Source: Parasegetibacter sp. NRK P23
GTDB lineage: Bacteria > Bacteroidota > Bacteroidia > Chitinophagales > Chitinophagaceae
DNA length: 64,000 bases
Assembly: GCF_023721715.1 (NCBI RefSeq)
Contig: NZ_JAMDLG010000001.1
Location: forward strand, 3,387,784-3,451,783
Reading direction: 5' to 3'
A program made the translations under genes and the position numbers. Numbering within the stretch: position 1 is the first letter of the stretch; each line of letters starts with the position of its first letter. The notes beneath the pieces were generated by a model. It was given only the letters and a program-made list of their open reading frames with translations, searched no databases and was not told the origin of the DNA. Of this stretch, positions 60,171 through 64,000 are shown one piece after another.

Positions 60171-63128
60171 ATGCGAAAGCTTTACCCCTTTCCCCTGAAG
60201 ATTGCCGTTGCTGCCTGCATAGGCGTTTTCTTTGGTTTTCTTTGCTTTACCGGCCAGCTTTTTACTCCTGAAGAACGGGAGGAGGAAGAAGGCGAAGGCG
60301 TTCCGGGCATTTTCTCCGCTATGAACCTTTGGGGAGAAATGCGCACCTATCCCAACAAAAAACTTAATGCTGCCGCCTATTCCGGCGCTTTTTTCCGCTC
60401 CCGGAAAATGGACATCCTCACGCAGAAAAGAAGTAATGGCCTGCAAGCCAGAACGAATACCACCGATTGGGAGGCGCTTGCACCGATGAACTTTGCCGGG
60501 AGGATACTCTGTATCGGGTTCCACCCCACCAATGCCAACATCATGTATGCTGGTTCCGCCAGTGGTGGCTTGTGGAGAACAACGGTTGGCGGTACCGGCG
60601 GTACAAACGGTATTTCCTGGGAATATGTCTCTACCGGGTTCCCGGTGCTTGGTGTGAGTTCCATTCTGTTTCATCCCACCGATCCCGATATCATCCTCGT
60701 AGGAACGGGGGAAGTATACAATTACGGCACCACTGAATCGGGCACCACGGGTTCGGGCAACATCCGCACCTTCCGGGGATCCTATGGCGTGGGCATCCTG
60801 CGTTCCACCGATGGCGGCACCACCTGGAGCAAGGCCCTCGATTTTTCCGTAAACAACATGATGAGTGTGAACGATATGGTGGCTGATCCGAACAATGCGG
60901 ATGTCATGTACGCCGCCACCACCGATGGCGTGTACAAAACAAGTGACGCGGGTGCTTCATGGACGAAGATTCATTCTGTGGTCATGGCCATGGACCTCTG
61001 TATGAAGCCCGGCAGTTCAAGCGTATTGTACGTGGGCTGCGGAAACTTTGAATCAACCGGAACAGGATTGTATAAATCCACCAACGTGAACACCGCAACG
61101 CCCAGCTTCACCAAATTGGGTGGCGGATTGCCCACTTCCATTTCCGGAAAGATCATGGTGGATATCAGTCCCAACAACAGCAGCCGTGTATATGTGAGTA
61201 TTGGAAAAGCTCCCCAGACCTCGAATACAAACGGACTATATTATTCCGCTGATGAAGGGGCCAGCTTCACCAAAAGCACGACCTCCATCATCAATAACCA
61301 GGGCTGGTACGCGCACGATGTGGCCGTAAGCAGAAGCTCCGCCGCTACCGTATTCTGGGCCGAAATGGATGTGTACCGTTCCACAAACAGCGGCAGTTCC
61401 TTCACCAAAAGAAGTGACTGGAGCCAATGGGATGTAAACAAAACCACCGTGGGCACTACCGCGGAAGGTACGGCTAACACCTATGTACATGCGGATATTC
61501 ATAAACTCATTTTCTCGCCGCACAACGACAATCACCTGTACATCTGCACCGACGGGGGCATCTTCCGGCAGGACATCAGCGGCACCAACAGCTACGTAGC
61601 ATTGAACGGCGGGTTACAAACCGCACAGATTTATGCCAATATGAGCGTGTCCCAACAGGATCCAGATTTTATGCTCGGCGGCATGCAGGACAACGAAGGT
61701 GTGGTATATGCCGGATCACCCGGTTGCAGGAGGGTACCCAACCTGGGTGATGGTTTCCATACGGCGATCCACCCAACAGATGATGATATCTGTTTCATCG
61801 CCTCTTACTTTCTTAACATTAAAAAATCAACAAACAGGGCGGGAAGTTTTACTGGTGTGTTGACCAATTCAGGCTTACCACCTACTGAAAACGCCTGTTT
61901 CAATGCGCCTTTCGTAATCGCGCCATCCACACCATCCACCATGTACGGCGGCACCATCTACTTCAAAAGAAGCACCAATACAGGGGGCAACTGGAGCAAC
62001 AGGAATGGAGGCAATGTGCTCGTAAACAGTTCGGCTCCCATTCTCACGATGACCGTTGCGCCCAATGATGCAAACATGGTCTATCTTTCCACCTGCCCTG
62101 GTGGCGGCGCTTCCACACGCATGTACCGTACCGGCGATGGGGGCGGAACATTCACCAACATTACGGCCGGACTGCCCGACAGGTATTTCTCCAAAATAGC
62201 GGTGGACCCCGCCAACAAGAACCGTGTGGCCGTAACGCTTTCCGGCTTTGGCACCTCGCATGTATTCCTGAGTCACGACGGCGGCGCGAACTGGAGCGAT
62301 ATAGACGGCAACCTGCCTGATGTACCGCACAACACGCTCGCGTTCGATCCGAACAATACCGGCAACCTCTACGTGGGCAACGACATCGGTGTGTTCTATG
62401 TACAAAATCTGCCCACTTCCGGAACACTGCCCTCCACTATTTCCACCAATTGGACCGCTTACAACGAAGGATTCGGCGATGCGATCCTGGTGAGTGACAT
62501 CGTGATTACATCGGGGAACGAACTGCGTATGTCCTCTTACGGTAGAGGCTTCTGGGGCCGGGCGCTCGCGCCCCAGGGTACGCTTCCCGTGAAAATGACT
62601 TACTTCAAAGGCGTGAGCAAAGTGAAAGAGAACGAGCTCACCTGGCAAACGGAGATGGAAGAAAGTATCCGGCATTTTGTGGTGGAATACAGTACGGATG
62701 CGGTTCATTTCATGGAAGCGGGAAGAGTCCTACCTAAGGCGAACAATGGCGGTGGCGCCAGCTATAACTTCCGCCACGCCATTACCTGGAACGGAAAAAT
62801 CTACTACAGGCTGAAGATTCTCAACAACGACGGTACACACGAATACAGCGAAACCATCAACTTATTGCAAAGGGCTTCGGAAGGATGGAACATCTATCCG
62901 AACCCGGTACTGTCGGACATAACGGTATCATGTAACCTGAGAAATTCCGGTTCCTACCAATGGAAGGTATTTGACAACAACGGTCGCCTGTTGTGGAAAC
63001 GGGAACTCAAACTTTCCGCAGGCGCGCAACAATATACATTGCCCATGAGCCAGTTGCATCCGGGCCTTTACCAATTCGTGGTGGAAGGAATGGATCAGCG
63101 GCAGGCATTTCCATTCATCAAAAAATAA
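60171..63128 (+). CDS. T9SS-sorted protein with BNR/sialidase-like propeller repeats
   Basis: A 985-residue exported protein. After an N-terminal hydrophobic segment (IAVAACIGVFFGFLCF) come many BNR/VPS10-like repeats with the SxDxGxTW pattern (RSTDGGTTWSKALDFS, KTSDAGASWTKIH, RTGDGGGTFTNITAG, SHDGGANWSDIDGN), which would form one or two beta-propellers. The C-terminal ~80 residues are a type IX secretion sorting domain of type A (GWNIYPNPVLSDITVSC, LHPGLYQFVV, IKK end). So it is exported by T9SS and probably bound to the cell surface or released. Enzyme activity is not certain. Confidence 0.93.
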   Translation: MRKLYPFPLKIAVAACIGVFFGFLCFTGQLFTPEEREEEEGEGVPGIFSAMNLWGEMRTYPNKKLNAAAYSGAFFRSRKMDILTQKRSNGLQARTNTTDWEALAPMNFAGRILCIGFHPTNANIMYAGSASGGLWRTTVGGTGGTNGISWEYVSTGFPVLGVSSILFHPTDPDIILVGTGEVYNYGTTESGTTGSGNIRTFRGSYGVGILRSTDGGTTWSKALDFSVNNMMSVNDMVADPNNADVMYAATTDGVYKTSDAGASWTKIHSVVMAMDLCMKPGSSSVLYVGCGNFESTGTGLYKSTNVNTATPSFTKLGGGLPTSISGKIMVDISPNNSSRVYVSIGKAPQTSNTNGLYYSADEGASFTKSTTSIINNQGWYAHDVAVSRSSAATVFWAEMDVYRSTNSGSSFTKRSDWSQWDVNKTTVGTTAEGTANTYVHADIHKLIFSPHNDNHLYICTDGGIFRQDISGTNSYVALNGGLQTAQIYANMSVSQQDPDFMLGGMQDNEGVVYAGSPGCRRVPNLGDGFHTAIHPTDDDICFIASYFLNIKKSTNRAGSFTGVLTNSGLPPTENACFNAPFVIAPSTPSTMYGGTIYFKRSTNTGGNWSNRNGGNVLVNSSAPILTMTVAPNDANMVYLSTCPGGGASTRMYRTGDGGGTFTNITAGLPDRYFSKIAVDPANKNRVAVTLSGFGTSHVFLSHDGGANWSDIDGNLPDVPHNTLAFDPNNTGNLYVGNDIGVFYVQNLPTSGTLPSTISTNWTAYNEGFGDAILVSDIVITSGNELRMSSYGRGFWGRALAPQGTLPVKMTYFKGVSKVKENELTWQTEMEESIRHFVVEYSTDAVHFMEAGRVLPKANNGGGASYNFRHAITWNGKIYYRLKILNNDGTHEYSETINLLQRASEGWNIYPNPVLSDITVSCNLRNSGSYQWKVFDNNGRLLWKRELKLSAGAQQYTLPMSQLHPGLYQFVVEGMDQRQAFPFIKK

Positions 63129-63166
63129 GCAGACTACCCTCAATCCTCACCCGAAAACAAATATCC

Positions 63167-64000
63167 ATGAAACAGTTCTACTCACTCAAAAGAAGTGTGT
63201 ACATGTTGTTTGCCGCGTGCTCTTTACTAACAATGCATGTACAGGCTCAATTTAATTGCGACGGCATCACGAACATGTATGGCGTTTTTATCAGGGCTAC
63301 CAACCCAACTGGTGTATATGTGGCGCCCATCGCATTCTCAAACGGTAATATCGGAACAACCGTGCGTTCTTTTTCAGTACCTGCCTACAATACAATGACA
63401 GGCTCGTATGGTGCGGCAACCCTGGCTATTTCCTCGGCTACCGGAAGAATGTTTTATTTGACCAGGGATGCAGGTGCCAAGTATTTCTGGACACATGATC
63501 CTGTTTCGAATACCAGGTACCGCACCACCACACCATCGTCCATGAACAATGAGTTCTACGTTAAACTGGCTGTTGGTCCGGACAACAGAGTTTACGGGCT
63601 TGCAACGAATTCAACGCTTGCGGATTCAGTTGGCAGAACCCGCGTGGTAAGGTTCAGCGACTGCTTTACCGGAAACAACTGTACCACCATAGAAACCCTT
63701 GGTTTTATTCCCGCGGCTGAAATGTACAACTGGTACCAATACAACGGTGACATCTGCTTTTCGAGCAATGGCGACCTGTTTCTTTTCGGATCACACTATG
63801 TACGTACTTCTTCATCAACCGGCTATTACGATCAATCCCGGGTTTACCGTATACCGGCAGCCAATATTCCCACCACCGCGGGAACAGGTGATATTCATGT
63901 AGATTATATTGGCACCGTTCCGGCGTTACAGGGCAGGGGCGTTTCCGGCGCGGCATTCGACAGCTATGGCAACTTTTATATTTCTTCCGCCGATCAGAAT
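63167..64000 (+). CDS. exported protein, 3' end cut by the window
   Basis: The frame is open from ATG 63167 to the last base (278 codons, no stop), so the C-terminus is missing. Signal peptide MKQFYSLKRSVYMLFAACSL plus LTMHVQA|QF. The mature part looks like repeated beta strands with kinetic-type phrases as in propellers (LAISSATGRMFYLTRDAG, LAVGPDNRVYGLATNS, CFSSNGDLFLFGSHYV, AAFDSYGNFYISSADQN), similar to NHL/SMP-30-like or other propellers. It lies 38 bp after the T9SS protein and may also carry a T9SS domain outside the window. Function unknown. Confidence 0.85.
   Translation, partial: MKQFYSLKRSVYMLFAACSLLTMHVQAQFNCDGITNMYGVFIRATNPTGVYVAPIAFSNGNIGTTVRSFSVPAYNTMTGSYGAATLAISSATGRMFYLTRDAGAKYFWTHDPVSNTRYRTTTPSSMNNEFYVKLAVGPDNRVYGLATNSTLADSVGRTRVVRFSDCFTGNNCTTIETLGFIPAAEMYNWYQYNGDICFSSNGDLFLFGSHYVRTSSSTGYYDQSRVYRIPAANIPTTAGTGDIHVDYIGTVPALQGRGVSGAAFDSYGNFYISSADQN

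Overview
The window looks like chromosome of a Bacteroidota bacterium, most likely family Chitinophagaceae. The signs are a SusC/SusD pair, TonB-dependent receptors, a type IX secretion C-terminal sorting domain, a fused CcoN-CcoO oxidase subunit, ATP synthase genes led by an atpB with an exported N-terminus, and promoters of the TAnnTTTG type. No phage, insertion sequence, CRISPR array, rRNA or convincing tRNA gene was found. The family assignment is inferred from gene content; no 16S rRNA is present.

Layout. 1-2632: 3' end of a SusC-type receptor and its SusD lipoprotein, facing an AraC regulator (2710-3618) across a shared terminator. 3815-12687: a complete cbb3 cytochrome oxidase locus (ccoI, ccoS, ccoNO fusion, ccoQ, ccoP, ccoG, ccoH, DsbD_2/SafE-like protein). 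Its two main promoters carry CRP/FNR-like palindromes at identical spacing. 12857-16297: VanZ-like protein, fasciclin protein, gcvH, an ECF sigma/anti-sigma pair and a small unknown. 16347-19228: serS and two tandem outer-membrane barrel paralogues. 19306-26675: DUF1800/DUF1501 pair, LLM oxidoreductase, two tandem POT peptide transporters. 26762-34151: purD, then the rod-shape operon mreB-mreC-mreD-mrdA-rodA. 34434-37389: metallo-hydrolase, a toxin-antitoxin pair, and a sigma/anti-sigma/Spy-like operon on the minus strand. 37770-40696: minus-strand operon rfbA-galE-transketolase C-half.

40857-51071 looks like a phosphate region. It holds a PiT transporter with its DUF47 partner, a TonB-dependent receptor preceded by six TTAACA-type hexamers at an exact 11-bp period (a Pho-box-like array), a lipoprotein, and a PhoB/PhoR-like two-component system. 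51302-55306: a large exported protein whose C-terminus resembles a caspase-fold peptidase, and an ABC exporter. 55679-59917: atpB-atpE-atpF-atpH-atpA, closed by a terminator with no atpG. 60171-64000: a T9SS-sorted BNR-repeat protein and the start of another exported protein, cut by the window end.

The intergenic DNA is rich in repeats. Three ~210-235-bp elements have inverted ends of the type TTCACGCAA...GCAAGGACGCAA. Four short AT-rich inverted repeats built from TTGAATGTTGGATTTTGAAT-like units all lie inside operons, between neighbouring co-directional genes. One 239-bp element has perfect 24-bp arms, and there is a perfect 32-bp palindrome in front of the caspase-like gene. Three genes of unknown function have a TAnnTTTG box exactly 4 nt before the start codon, which suggests leaderless transcripts.
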